A DNA stretch of 64,000 nucleotides from Crocinitomicaceae bacterium (GTDB lineage Bacteria > Bacteroidota > Bacteroidia > Flavobacteriales_D > Crocinitomicaceae), in the NCBI GenBank assembly GCA_029254025.1, contig JAQWYK010000012.1, forward strand, positions 58,019-122,018, read 5' to 3'. The notes beneath the pieces were generated by a model. It was not told the DNA's origin, did not search any database, and saw only the letters and a list, made by a program, of their open reading frames with translations. The translations under genes were made by a program, and so were the position numbers. Below, piece after piece: positions 1-8,318 of this stretch (positions are counted from its first letter, which is position 1; each line of letters begins with the position of its first letter).

Positions 1-55
1 TTTCCACAATAATTTTTTATTATTCAATTAATTAGGTTTATCAAATATATGGTAG

Positions 56-63
56 TACATTTG
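56..63 (+). promoter_or_regulatory. TAnnTTTG promoter box for the cold-shock gene
   Basis: The octamer TACATTTG matches the Bacteroidota -7 consensus TAnnTTTG and ends 25 bases before the start codon of the cold-shock gene, leaving a short A+T-rich leader. I did not find a convincing -33 TTG. Confidence 0.65.
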
Positions 64-88
64 CACTTTATTATTAATTATTTTTATT

Positions 89-283
89 ATGCCACAAGGA
101 ACAGTTAAGTTTTTCAACAATGACAAAGGTTTTGGATTCATTGTACAAGAGGAAAACGGAAGCGATGTATTCGTACACGCAAATGGATTAATCGACGAAA
201 TTCGTGAAAACGATAAAGTTGAATTCGAAGTAGAACAAGGAAGAAAAGGATTAAATGCCGTTAACGTTAAAGTTATTGGTTAA
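89..283 (+). CDS. Cold-shock protein, CspA family
   Basis: Encodes a 64-residue single-domain cold-shock protein, the usual family length. Both RNA-binding motifs are visible: RNP1 as KGFGFI (about residues 13-18) and RNP2 as VFVH (about 27-30), in a five-strand OB fold. Family members bind single-stranded RNA and act as chaperones or anti-terminators in the cytoplasm. The gene stands alone, with its own promoter box upstream and a strong terminator 20 bases downstream. Which paralogue it is, and whether it is cold-induced, cannot be told from sequence. Confidence 0.95.
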   Translation: MPQGTVKFFNNDKGFGFIVQEENGSDVFVHANGLIDEIRENDKVEFEVEQGRKGLNAVNVKVIG

Positions 284-302
284 TAGTTGATTTTGAAGTT
301 CG

Positions 303-337
303 AAAAGCCATTCGCCTAGCGAATGGCTTTTTTTTAT
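303..337 (+). terminator. Intrinsic terminator of the cold-shock gene
   Basis: A 9-bp perfect stem (GCCATTCGC at 307-315 with GCGAATGGC at 319-327), extended by A:T pairs, has a 3-base loop and runs into a T tract. It ends the cold-shock transcript. Confidence 0.9.
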
Positions 338-357
338 TAAAAAATTATGCGTGTGTA

Positions 358-365
358 TAAATTTG
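358..365 (+). promoter_or_regulatory. TAnnTTTG promoter box for the aromatic leader/DAHP synthase transcript
   Basis: TAAATTTG is a perfect TAnnTTTG box just after the cold-shock terminator. It would start a transcript near 370, a few bases before the leader-peptide ATG at 382. This makes the region 370-536 a roughly 165-base leader of the DAHP synthase mRNA. Confidence 0.6.
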
Positions 366-381
366 TTCTTAGATTAGCACC

Positions 382-441
382 ATGTTAATGAATACTAATA
401 ACAAGATGAACTGGTGGCGCTCAACAATGATTGTTGGATAG
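382..441 (+). CDS. Putative Trp-rich leader peptide (19 aa) of an attenuator
   Basis: The reading frame ATG...TAG encodes MLMNTNNKMNWWRSTMIVG. Two adjacent Trp codons sit at 412-417. There are no Phe or Tyr codons. The stop codon lies inside a hairpin (417-446) and an intrinsic terminator follows 24 bases later, before the DAHP synthase gene. This arrangement is that of a classic amino-acid attenuator leader peptide, where a ribosome stalled at scarce Trp codons would alter downstream folding. An internal ATG at 388 could be the true start. Translation is inferred, not shown. Confidence 0.7.
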   Translation: MLMNTNNKMNWWRSTMIVG

Positions 442-502
442 GGCGCATAAAGATATAATGGTATAAATCCCATTCGCTATGTGCGAATGGGATTTTTTTT
501 TT
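417..502 (+). promoter_or_regulatory. Putative transcription attenuator before DAHP synthase/chorismate mutase
   Basis: Three mutually exclusive structures can be drawn. (1) A leader hairpin pairs GCGC 417-420 with GCGC 443-446, and CAACAA 422-427 with TTGTTG 431-436. (2) A terminator hairpin pairs 465-477 with 483-495, followed by a T run. (3) An antiterminator pairs GCGCATA 443-449 with TATGTGC 478-484 (7 pairs, one G:U), with an inner stem AATGG 457-461 with CCATT 470-474. Segment 443-446 is shared by (1) and (3), and 465-484 by (2) and (3). A ribosome stalled on the Trp codons at 412-417 would cover the 5' arm of (1), free 443-449, and favour (3) and read-through. The logic is inferred from pairing only. 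Confidence 0.7.
465..502 (+). terminator. Intrinsic terminator within the DAHP synthase leader
   Basis: A 13-bp stem (465-477 with 483-495), a 5-base loop and a run of T residues to 502 form a strong rho-independent terminator 34 bases before the DAHP synthase start. No full-length gene lies between it and the previous terminator, which is why it is read as an attenuator. Confidence 0.9.
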
Positions 503-536
503 GAAACAAGACATAGGTTAAAAGTGTTAATAGAAT

Positions 537-1610
537 ATGGATTTAATAAAGGAAATAAAAAAGTCAAGGCCTTTTGTAATCGCTGGTCCTTGCAGTGCAG
601 AAACTGAAGAACAAGTCCACACTGTGCTAGATGAAATCGCTCGAGATGGAAAAACAGCGCTGCTGAGAGCAGGAATAAGGAAACCAAGAACCCGACCTAA
701 TTCTTTTGAAGGTCTCGGAGAATTGGCTTTGCCGTGGTTGTTGGAAGCAGGAAAGAAAAATAATTTACCTGTTACGACAGAAGTGGCCAATGCAAAGCAT
801 GTTGAGATTGCACTTAAATACGGAGTTGATGTATTGTGGATAGGAGCAAGAACTACAGTAAATCCTTTTGCAATTCAAGAGATTGCAGATGCATTGAAAG
901 GAGCAAAGGTACCAGTCATTGTCAAAAACCCTGTGAACCCGGATCTTATGTTGTGGGTGGGTGCGTTTGAACGTCTTCAGCAGGCTGGAATTACGCAATT
1001 AGCCGCACTTCATAGAGGGTTTTCCATTTATAAACACGCTAAATATAGAAACATTCCTAATTGGGAGATTCCAATCGCTTTACGAGAAGAAATGCCAGAA
1101 ATTCCGTTGCTGTGTGATCCTAGTCATATTTCAGGAAAAAGAGAAGGGCTTCTTGAAGTTGCCCAAAAAGCAATGGATTTAAATTATGATGGCTTGATGA
1201 TTGAAACGCATCCAAATCCAGATGGTGCTTGGTCTGATCCAGCGCAACAAGTAACAGCAAATGGGCTAAATGAGTTACTCTCAAAAATCATTCTACGAAA
1301 AGAAGAACTTTCTGAAGAGGAATTAAGTTATATCGTTGTCATGCGCGAGAAAATAGCAGGGTTAGACGATCGAATTTTTAGTTTGCTTTCAGAGCGAATG
1401 AAAATGGCAGAGGAAGTTGGTTTGTACAAGCGAGAGAACGACATCACCATTCTGCAGCAGGAACATTGGAGAAACGTAATTGCAAACAGGTTAGAACAAG
1501 CGGAAAATTTGCACCTTACAAATCAATTTGTACGTTCTATAATGGATGCCATTCATCAAGAATCAATTAGGCACCAAACGAAGGTTATGAACCCCTCCTT
1601 AAAACGCTGA
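537..1610 (+). CDS. Bifunctional DAHP synthase / chorismate mutase (AroQ type)
   Basis: A 357-residue fusion. Residues 1-260 are a type I DAHP synthase barrel (KDO8P-synthase-like class), with IAGPCSAE at 15-22, the substrate-binding KPRTRP segment near 49, and DPSHISGKR near 194 with metal and phosphate ligands. Residues 265-350 form a helical AroQ chorismate mutase with Arg in VMREKI, DDR and the YKREND motif. The protein condenses PEP and erythrose-4-phosphate to start the shikimate pathway and also converts chorismate to prephenate. This domain order is known in Bacteroidota. The gene is monocistronic here; no other aromatic gene adjoins it. A Trp-codon attenuator appears to precede it. 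Confidence 0.95.
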   Translation: MDLIKEIKKSRPFVIAGPCSAETEEQVHTVLDEIARDGKTALLRAGIRKPRTRPNSFEGLGELALPWLLEAGKKNNLPVTTEVANAKHVEIALKYGVDVLWIGARTTVNPFAIQEIADALKGAKVPVIVKNPVNPDLMLWVGAFERLQQAGITQLAALHRGFSIYKHAKYRNIPNWEIPIALREEMPEIPLLCDPSHISGKREGLLEVAQKAMDLNYDGLMIETHPNPDGAWSDPAQQVTANGLNELLSKIILRKEELSEEELSYIVVMREKIAGLDDRIFSLLSERMKMAEEVGLYKRENDITILQQEHWRNVIANRLEQAENLHLTNQFVRSIMDAIHQESIRHQTKVMNPSLKR

Positions 1611-1653
1611 TTTTTGATTGATCTCGAAGTGCCAAACTCCAATTTTAAGGTAG

Positions 1654-2802
1654 TTATCTTCTCACTAAATGCCAGATAAGATAGGTCATTGCAAGAGATG
1701 CTAAAGATGCACCGTAGAGAAAAACGTAGAAAACGCTTTCATACGTACTATCGTATATGAATAGCGTGCTTGCAGAACCAAATAGAATTCCTAATTCCAA
1801 TGATATAAATAGAGTTCCTGATCCAATTCCCCTGCGATGGACGGGAGATAAATCGGCCATCCATGCAAATAATGTAGGACTATTTATTCCTGTGGCAACT
1901 CCAAAAACAATAGATGCCGCTGTATATGAAAATACATCGGTAGCATAAGCCACCATCAACATGGAAATGATAAGGAAACCCATACCTATGATAAGGGATT
2001 TTCGACGGCCTATTTTATCAGAAAGCTTTCCTATTGTCAAGCGAACTGAGATTGTTGAAATGACGTAAAACATAAAAAACCATCCTTTATTTTCGATTCC
2101 CAGATAACTCGAAAGATCAGGAGAAAGCACAAATAGAATTCCAGAGCAGGCGGCCGATAGATACATCACCATAGCAACGGGGAGCACATTGACTTCGAAG
2201 AATTCATCCTTTCTTAATCGGAAAATTGACCAATTAAAAGATTGTCTTTCGACTAAGGTTTCTTTAATCGATTTGACCATTAAGATGGATATCATCGCTA
2301 ATATTCCCGCGGCAAAGAATAATCCGTCTAACGTTATTAATTGAGTGATAGGGGTTCCTAAAAATTGACCTACACCAATACCCAGTGATATCCCCGTCCC
2401 AAATACTCCCATTCCCTGTCCGCGCTTGTCTGGAGGGAGTATGTCCGTGATTAAGGCTGTTGCCCCCGTTGGAAGAAAACCAGTGGAAAATCCATGCATA
2501 AAACGAAGGAATAAAAAGAAGGTAATACTACCTGATAATGGATATAAAAAGGTTACAACAATACAAATAATTGTGCCAATGTACATGGTGCTTTTTCTGC
2601 CAACCGTATCCGCAATTTTTCCCGAGAAGGGGCGAGAAATTGCGGCTGAGATAGTAAATAATGAAATAATTAAACCCTTATATTCTTTGCCACCTAAGTG
2701 CGTGATAAAGTCGTTCAACTCTGGAAGGATCAAATTAAAACTCGTCATGAAAAGAAACATGGCGAAGGTAAGTGCCCAGAAATTTCTACTGTAAGAGCGC
2801 AT
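1654..2802 (-). CDS. MFS transporter
   Basis: A 382-residue integral membrane protein with about 12 hydrophobic segments in two six-helix halves. Loop 2-3 motifs of the major facilitator superfamily are present in both halves: [11 protein letters not shown] near residue 60 and [12 protein letters not shown] near 260. The N-terminal half also carries the RGQGMGVFG stretch typical of drug/proton antiporter-like members. The substrate cannot be read from sequence. It converges on the DAHP synthase gene and diverges from msrB, with a promoter box 12 bases before its start. Confidence 0.9.
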   Translation of the reverse strand: MRSYSRNFWALTFAMFLFMTSFNLILPELNDFITHLGGKEYKGLIISLFTISAAISRPFSGKIADTVGRKSTMYIGTIICIVVTFLYPLSGSITFFLFLRFMHGFSTGFLPTGATALITDILPPDKRGQGMGVFGTGISLGIGVGQFLGTPITQLITLDGLFFAAGILAMISILMVKSIKETLVERQSFNWSIFRLRKDEFFEVNVLPVAMVMYLSAACSGILFVLSPDLSSYLGIENKGWFFMFYVISTISVRLTIGKLSDKIGRRKSLIIGMGFLIISMLMVAYATDVFSYTAASIVFGVATGINSPTLFAWMADLSPVHRRGIGSGTLFISLELGILFGSASTLFIYDSTYESVFYVFLYGASLASLAMTYLIWHLVRR

Positions 2803-2813
2803 ATAATTTTCTA

Positions 2814-2821
2814 CAAAAGTA
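2814..2821 (-). promoter_or_regulatory. TAnnTTTG promoter box for the MFS gene
   Basis: On the minus strand TACTTTTG fits the consensus exactly and ends 11 bases upstream of the transporter ATG, implying a very short leader. Confidence 0.5.
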
Positions 2822-2886
2822 CTTTAATTCTAGAGTTTCGAACATCTAAAAGCTTTGTTTGTTCCGTACTTAAAGAAAATGTTCTT

Positions 2887-3390
2887 ATGAAATATAGTAT
2901 ATCTGCGCTAGTTCTATTGGTTATTTTGGCCTGCACTTCAGAAACTGAAACTCAAAATTTAGGCGTACAGTCTTCAAATTATGAAAATCCTTCGGATGAT
3001 ACCTTGAAGAAAGTGGTGAAATCTGAAGAAGAATGGAAAAAAATCTTGACTCCTCAACAATTTGAGGTGACACGGAAAGAAGGAACGGAAGTTGCTTTTA
3101 CTGGAGAATACTGGGACAGTAAAAAGAAGGGAATATACCATTGCGTATGCTGTGACTTACCATTATTCAGTTCTGAGACGAAATACAACTCAGGTACGGG
3201 ATGGCCAAGTTTTTATGCGCCCTTGAACGATCAAAATGTCGGTGAGGTAGTTGATAACAATTATGGTTGGAACAGAGTAGAGGTAATATGTAATCGTTGT
3301 GATGCGCATCTTGGTCATGTGTTCGAAGATGGTCCTAAGCCGACAGGATTGCGTTATTGCTTAAATTCAGCCGCATTAAAGCTGAAGTGA
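2887..3390 (+). CDS. msrB: Peptide-methionine (R)-S-oxide reductase MsrB, lipoprotein form
   Basis: The start at 2887 (not an earlier in-frame ATG at 2698 that overlaps the divergent transporter) gives 167 residues beginning with a lipoprotein signal peptide; the lipobox ends VILAC at residue 16. The SelR/MsrB domain follows, with two zinc CxxC motifs (CVCC and CNRC), a GTGWPSFY substrate motif and the catalytic Cys in RYCLNS near the C-terminus. It reduces methionine-R-sulfoxide in proteins; the signal places it on the periplasmic side. Its stop abuts the stop of the convergent PLD-fusion gene without any spacer. Confidence 0.93.
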   Translation: MKYSISALVLLVILACTSETETQNLGVQSSNYENPSDDTLKKVVKSEEEWKKILTPQQFEVTRKEGTEVAFTGEYWDSKKKGIYHCVCCDLPLFSSETKYNSGTGWPSFYAPLNDQNVGEVVDNNYGWNRVEVICNRCDAHLGHVFEDGPKPTGLRYCLNSAALKLK

Positions 3391-5337
3391 TTATTCCTCT
3401 TCACTAACTGTTACGAATGGTCGTAATTTTTCTAAAGTTGCAGGACCTATTCCTTTTATTTTCAGCAAGTCCTCTACGGCTCCAAAACTTCCATTTTCTT
3501 GTCGGTAAGCAATAATTGAAGATGCACGACCTGGACCAATAGAGGGAATTAGCTCAATTTCTTGTTGTGTAGCAATATTCAAGTTAAGAGGGTATAAGTC
3601 CTCAAGCATAGCTGCTTTTTCCGTTTGAACGCGCATCCCCAAACTATCCGGCTGAGACCACATACCGACACCTTGAAACTCTGCCTCCTCAATGTATTTG
3701 CGAAAAGCAACAACGGAGTCTTGAGAGTGACGCGCGTAGTCGCTATGTCTAGCAGCTCCAGCTATGAGCATTTCTCGATTAACATGTGTTACGTTACCAC
3801 TGCTGTCAATAGCCAAAACATACGCGTAATAGCGACCAAATTTGTGTTCTGGTATTTCACGCTCAGGTCCAGTAATGATAATTTTCTTATCTGCTACCAA
3901 TTTTTTTAGTTCTGCCTTAGCTTCCGCCGAATAGAAATATGTGGAATCTCTATGACCTCCCCAATCGCGAGGTGCAGATATCCCTAGTAGGCTTACGGGA
4001 TAAAATACATTGGTGGTCAGTTCAACTTCCAATAATTGACCGTCTATCACTCGACATCTATCGTAGGTTGTATCGACATTAACAGTAGGGTATTGATGAA
4101 AGCTTTCTCCTTTGGCACGACTCATAACCCCCATGAAATCTTGGTAGTATTGATTGGCGATGTTATTATCGAAAATAATTAAAATATTCTCGTCGTTCGC
4201 CAATTCAGCAGCTTTGGAAAAGTTGTATGACCCAGTAATGGTAACTGCTTTGTGCCTTTCCGGATAAGGATAGGTTACATCAAGAAGGAGCGTTTTTGAG
4301 TGCAGTTTACGCATTTCTTTTCCTGCTGTAATATATCTGTTTCCAAATTGAGATTCAGGACGAGCCCAAACGTCCCCATTATTGCGATAGCGAGCAAAAA
4401 ATGCCGGATCAATAACACCTTGTAGAATTAATTCTCCGCGAGCAGAACGGTCTAAGAGTGCCTGGCTTAGAGGTATGTCACTGCTGATAGCAAATGCTAG
4501 AAATCGTGCATCATGTTTGGCGTAATCAGTAATTAATTCAGTTACGCGCTCACTGATGCTTGGTTTTGTTTTGTCTCTATCCAATGGTCCAAAATAGACC
4601 TCAACACGAATGGAATTGATATAATGAATGTTGTTAGATACATTTAATTTATCCTTGTGAAAACGTGCAAGGTTTGCATTTGGAGTGGCTTTTTTACTCC
4701 CCCACATCTGTTGAAACTCCTCTAAATAGGCAGACGAAATTCCGCTATCCTTAATGACAAGTATAGCATTGGTATTCCATGGTCCCGTGTATGTAATATT
4801 CATTGTTCCAGTCCATAAGAAGTCGTCATTAGGATCATCACTTAAACCATCTATTACGCAGAACTTATGGTGCATGTTTGCACCGGAGTTGGGGAGTTTT
4901 TTTGGTAAAGACTCTATCCTTCCATCGGGCCAATAAATTGTTCCGCTGTCGTCGAAACTTATAATCCCTGCGGCTCTTAAGGTGTCCCACATCGGAAGAA
5001 CGAAGCGAGGGGCATGATTACGGTGTATTACATCTGTAATTACGCGCACCTGCAGACCTCTTCTAGCGGCATTTGCTAAAGCGTGTCCCACTCGCATGTT
5101 TTGAAGGTCATAAGCTACTAAGTCTACGCTATACTGAGCTTGATTAATGAGTTTGACCAATTCACCTATCATATCCCAATTGTCATTAGATGTATTTCCC
5201 TCAAGTGCATAACTGTGGTCAGATGGAGTATTGAAGTAGGCTTTGATCCATTCTAATTGACTTGTATCACGTTGCTTGGCAGATAGTTGCGCGCAAGTCA
5301 GAAATAAAAAAGCGAGAAGCAGGTATTTGGAATTCAT
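3391..5337 (-). CDS. Exported phospholipase D / nuclease-like / HhH fusion protein
   Basis: I place the start at 5337, giving 648 residues with a clear signal peptide (MNSKYLLLAFLFLTC...), rather than the longer in-frame start at 5454, which would overlap the upstream gene. Two PLD domains carry HKD-type motifs: HHKFCVIDG near residue 158 with a nearby GTMNIT, and LHSKTLLLD near 346 with GSYNFS. Next comes a region (about 430-560) resembling the staphylococcal-nuclease fold (DRCRVIDGQLLEVEL, LLGISAPRDWGG), and then a ComEA-like helix-hairpin-helix pair at about 585-645 (LNLNIATQQEIELIPSIG). The parts suggest a secreted or periplasmic nuclease or phosphodiesterase that contacts DNA. The substrate is unknown. 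Its start lies 50 bases after the ComB-like gene, probably in one operon. Confidence 0.8.
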   Translation of the reverse strand: MNSKYLLLAFLFLTCAQLSAKQRDTSQLEWIKAYFNTPSDHSYALEGNTSNDNWDMIGELVKLINQAQYSVDLVAYDLQNMRVGHALANAARRGLQVRVITDVIHRNHAPRFVLPMWDTLRAAGIISFDDSGTIYWPDGRIESLPKKLPNSGANMHHKFCVIDGLSDDPNDDFLWTGTMNITYTGPWNTNAILVIKDSGISSAYLEEFQQMWGSKKATPNANLARFHKDKLNVSNNIHYINSIRVEVYFGPLDRDKTKPSISERVTELITDYAKHDARFLAFAISSDIPLSQALLDRSARGELILQGVIDPAFFARYRNNGDVWARPESQFGNRYITAGKEMRKLHSKTLLLDVTYPYPERHKAVTITGSYNFSKAAELANDENILIIFDNNIANQYYQDFMGVMSRAKGESFHQYPTVNVDTTYDRCRVIDGQLLEVELTTNVFYPVSLLGISAPRDWGGHRDSTYFYSAEAKAELKKLVADKKIIITGPEREIPEHKFGRYYAYVLAIDSSGNVTHVNREMLIAGAARHSDYARHSQDSVVAFRKYIEEAEFQGVGMWSQPDSLGMRVQTEKAAMLEDLYPLNLNIATQQEIELIPSIGPGRASSIIAYRQENGSFGAVEDLLKIKGIGPATLEKLRPFVTVSEEE

Positions 5338-5387
5338 ATGCTGTAGTCTAAAATGTCGAATTCTTGTAACAACGATACCAATAGAGT

Positions 5388-6107
5388 CTAAGAGTTGATT
5401 ATACGATTCCCGTGAAGAATAGGTATAACGTTCATTTGATTCGGTGTTAAACAATATTTGATATCCTCATTCAAATTTAATCGTTTTAAACGCCTTCTAT
5501 GCGAACTAGACTTTAAAAACCCCATATAGTTATCCATGGATGACAAATACAGATACTTGGCGGCAACCGATGAATCATCATCAGATGTATATTGGCCAGA
5601 TGCCAATAGAGCTTCACAAATAGCGCCTCCACAGATAGTGTCTTCCAAATTGAAATTGTCTTTCCAGCCAGAGCAAAGACATACCACATTTTTATTTTGT
5701 GCGAGTAACCAATCGATCAATGCTTGAAGGTTCACTAGCGATCCAATTACAACTTTTTCTGCGCCTTTGGCAATGTTAATAGCGCGCGTCCCGTTCGTGG
5801 TTGAAAGCACTACGTCCTTTCCTTTCAGTTCAGGTGTCATATAACTGTAAGGTGAGTTTCCGAAATCAAAGCCTGGAACAATTTCACCTCCTCGTTCGGC
5901 GCCGACTAAATAGCCTTTTTGCTTATATTCAAGTGCTTCTTCTATTGTAGAAACAGGTATTATTGAATTAACGCCATTGTTAAACGCTGAACATATTGCT
6001 GAAGTAGCCCTAAGTACATCTATTACAACTACAATTTCGAATCTTCCTTTGAAGTAGTCATAATCTTGAGGTGTAAAACATACCTCAACAAATTTCTTTT
6101 CTTTCAT
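5388..6107 (-). CDS. 2-phosphosulfolactate phosphatase family protein (ComB-like)
   Basis: A 239-residue protein matching the ComB family in length and motifs: VVIDVLRATS near residue 27, AERGG near 69, FGNSP near 81, STTNGTRAI near 101, and a CSGW motif near 145. In methanogens ComB dephosphorylates 2-phosphosulfolactate with Mg2+ in coenzyme M synthesis. In bacteria without coenzyme M the substrate is often unknown, and no sulfolactate gene lies nearby. A variant promoter box (TATCTTCG on the minus strand at 6112-6119) lies right before the start. The family call is firm; the reaction in this host is not. Confidence 0.85.
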   Translation of the reverse strand: MKEKKFVEVCFTPQDYDYFKGRFEIVVVIDVLRATSAICSAFNNGVNSIIPVSTIEEALEYKQKGYLVGAERGGEIVPGFDFGNSPYSYMTPELKGKDVVLSTTNGTRAINIAKGAEKVVIGSLVNLQALIDWLLAQNKNVVCLCSGWKDNFNLEDTICGGAICEALLASGQYTSDDDSSVAAKYLYLSSMDNYMGFLKSSSHRRRLKRLNLNEDIKYCLTPNQMNVIPILHGNRIINS

Positions 6108-6299
6108 GGGACGAAGATAAATAAATTACTCTTTCGAGCTAAACTAGTAGGAGGTTTCAATTTTTCAACAAGCGACGTAGGTTTTTTCATCCTTGCAAAA
6201 AAAAATATGCTTCATATACAGTGTTCATTGCTGTTTTACTTATGAATCACAAAATCATCGAAACAATTTCAAAAGTCTTCTTAACTTTAGCAGAAAAAA

Positions 6300-7145
6300 G
6301 TGATTTTACTCGCGCGAATCTTAAAATTTCTCTTTCGTTTTCCATTTTTCGAGAAGCGCTACTTTGGTATTTATCAACGTGTTATTCGTCCTTGGGGATG
6401 GTTCAAAAAAACGATGGTGACCATTCCTTACGATAAAACATTACAAATACAACTTCATTTGCGCGATTGGATTCAACAACAGATTTATTTCTTTAATTAT
6501 TACGACGAACGAGGAATCCGTTGCATAAAAAGGGAGTTAAAAAAAGGAGCTACATTTCTTGATATTGGCGGAAACATTGGAGTATATACGTTGATTGCAG
6601 CAAAAGAAGTCGGAAATACGGGGCGTGTAATCGCTTTTGAACCGGTGAGTGACGTTCGTGAACGATTACAAGAAAATTGTGATATCAATGAGTTGGTAAA
6701 TGTCACCATTGCACCTGTTGCTTTGTTCCATGAAAATACAACCTTAACGCTCCACCTTTCGAGTAAGGAGAATTTTGGTATGTCGAGTATGCATAAACAC
6801 GATGAAGAAACCGGGAGAGAAGAAAGAGTAAAAGCAGTGAGACTTGATGACTTTGTAAAAGAACAGCAAATTGAAAAAGTAGATTTTATAAAAATGGACA
6901 TTGAAGGGGCTGAACTTTATGCGCTTCTTGGCATGAAAAAAGTTTTGACGCAATATCGTCCTGCTGTGTTGATTGAAGTTTGTCCTGATGTCCTTGAGCA
7001 TGCAGAATACAATGAGGATGCCATTTTTACTTTTTTTAAAGAATTAGGTTACCAGCCATTCCGCATTGATCAGGAAGGAAATACGTTACCTTATTCCTTA
7101 GCTGCGAATGATGGTTATACGAATTACTTATTTAAATTGAATTAA
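6300..7145 (+). CDS. FkbM family SAM-dependent methyltransferase
   Basis: A 281-residue protein starting at a GTG. The SAM-binding motif I, LDIGGNIGVYTL, is at about residues 86-97, followed by the acidic end of beta-2 (VIAFEPV) and FIKMDIEGAE near 198, which is typical of FkbM enzymes. These O-methylate sugars or natural products, often on surface glycans. The basic, aromatic N-terminus (residues 1-40) may sit at the membrane. The stop codon directly abuts the next ATG, so the lipoprotein gene is co-transcribed. The glycan or other target is unknown. Confidence 0.85.
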   Translation: MILLARILKFLFRFPFFEKRYFGIYQRVIRPWGWFKKTMVTIPYDKTLQIQLHLRDWIQQQIYFFNYYDERGIRCIKRELKKGATFLDIGGNIGVYTLIAAKEVGNTGRVIAFEPVSDVRERLQENCDINELVNVTIAPVALFHENTTLTLHLSSKENFGMSSMHKHDEETGREERVKAVRLDDFVKEQQIEKVDFIKMDIEGAELYALLGMKKVLTQYRPAVLIEVCPDVLEHAEYNEDAIFTFFKELGYQPFRIDQEGNTLPYSLAANDGYTNYLFKLN

Positions 7146-7673
7146 ATGAAAAGAATAATACACTTATGTTGTATCGCTGCATTAGTTGGCTGTGCTGCAC
7201 CTGAAAAATCGACTACGTCAATTTCATCAATATCAGTAACAGTAACAGATTCCCTAATAGACGCCTATTTGGATGATTGGCACGCAGCAGCAGCTTCTGC
7301 AAATTTTGATGATTATTTCGGGAGACTAGACAGCATGTCCGTATTTATCGGTACCGATGCTTCAGAAAATTGGTCGAAGGGAGAATTTGCTGCTTTTTCT
7401 AAGCCCTATTTTGACCAAGGGAAAGCGTGGAGTTTCACAGCTATCGAACGCTCCATCTATTACAGTAAGGATAGCTCTGTTATTTGGTTCGACGAGTTAT
7501 TAGATACATGGATGGGGACATGTCGCGGTTCCGGCGTATTAGAATTAAGCAACAAAGATTGGAACCTCAAACACTATGTTTTATCAGTGGCGATTCCGAA
7601 TGAATCGATCAAGGATGTGGTTAAAGCAAAAGAAAGCTTGGATTCAATTTTTCGAGCTACAATTAGTGATTGA
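7146..7673 (+). CDS. Lipoprotein with SnoaL/NTF2-like fold
   Basis: 175 residues with a lipoprotein signal whose lipobox ends LVGC at residue 16. The mature part reads as a SnoaL-like (NTF2 superfamily) domain: an N-terminal helix, FDDYFGRLDSMSVFIGTD, then beta strands with a conserved FDELLDTWMG segment. Such domains bind small molecules or act as minor hydrolases; no catalytic residue can be assigned. The ATG follows the methyltransferase stop without a gap. Confidence 0.7.
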   Translation: MKRIIHLCCIAALVGCAAPEKSTTSISSISVTVTDSLIDAYLDDWHAAAASANFDDYFGRLDSMSVFIGTDASENWSKGEFAAFSKPYFDQGKAWSFTAIERSIYYSKDSSVIWFDELLDTWMGTCRGSGVLELSNKDWNLKHYVLSVAIPNESIKDVVKAKESLDSIFRATISD

Positions 7674-7708
7674 CGTCTTTCTGAACAAGTATATTTCGTT
7701 GAAAACGC

Positions 7709-7716
7709 TAACTTTG
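7709..7716 (+). promoter_or_regulatory. TAnnTTTG promoter box for miaE
   Basis: TAACTTTG fits the consensus exactly and ends 20 bases before the miaE ATG. Confidence 0.6.
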
Positions 7717-7736
7717 CAAAATAAAAGAACAAACAC

Positions 7737-8318
7737 ATGCTCGGTTTAAAACTCCCTACAGACCCAAGATGGGTAAATATTGTTGAAAAAAATATTGAGG
7801 AGATCCTGACAGATCATGCGTATTGCGAACAGAAGGCGGCTTCTAATGCCATTTCTATCATCGTGAAGTTTCCGCAATATCCTGATGTGGTGGAAGCCAT
7901 GGGAGAACTGGTGAAAGAGGAGATGGAGCACTTTCAAATGGTACACCGCGAAATTCAAAAGCGTGGAATGGAGCTTGGACGAGAGCGTCGCGATGAGTAT
8001 ATCCATGATTTACTGTCTTATATCACCAAAGGAGGAGACGATGAACAGCAATTCGTAGAACGGATGTTATTTGCTGCGATGGTGGAAGCGCGAAGTTGTG
8101 AGCGCTTTCGTTTGCTTTCTGAAGAGCTAGAAGATCCTGAACTACGCCTGTTTTACAGAGAATTAATGGAAAGTGAAGCGCGTCACTACATGATGTTTTT
8201 AAATTTCGCCACGAAGTATGCAAAACGCATCAACGTGGAACAACGTTGGAAAGAATTTCTAGCGTATGAAGCGACGCTTATGCTGAAATATGGTAAAAAA
8301 GAAACGATTCACGGGTAG
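7737..8318 (+). CDS. miaE: tRNA-(ms2io6A37) hydroxylase MiaE
   Basis: A 193-residue ferritin-like diiron protein. Metal ligands are visible in four helices: the Glu of YCEQKAA near residue 36, EEMEHF near 65, EARSCERF near 119 and ESEARHY near 150. MiaE hydroxylates the isopentenyl side chain of ms2i6A at position 37 of tRNAs reading UNN codons, using O2. The downstream RluA-type gene starts one base after its stop, forming a two-gene RNA-modification unit. Confidence 0.92.
   Translation: MLGLKLPTDPRWVNIVEKNIEEILTDHAYCEQKAASNAISIIVKFPQYPDVVEAMGELVKEEMEHFQMVHREIQKRGMELGRERRDEYIHDLLSYITKGGDDEQQFVERMLFAAMVEARSCERFRLLSEELEDPELRLFYRELMESEARHYMMFLNFATKYAKRINVEQRWKEFLAYEATLMLKYGKKETIHG

Noticed and set aside
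421..687. Open frames on the minus strand across the attenuator and DAHP synthase start
   Set aside because: They are mirror frames of the hairpins and of the real gene, with no recognisable domain.
2698..2886. Longer in-frame start for MsrB at 2698
   Set aside because: It would overlap the divergent transporter; the start at 2887 directly gives a lipoprotein signal.
5338..5454. Extended N-terminus for the PLD fusion
   Set aside because: It overlaps the upstream gene and hides the signal peptide that starts at 5337.
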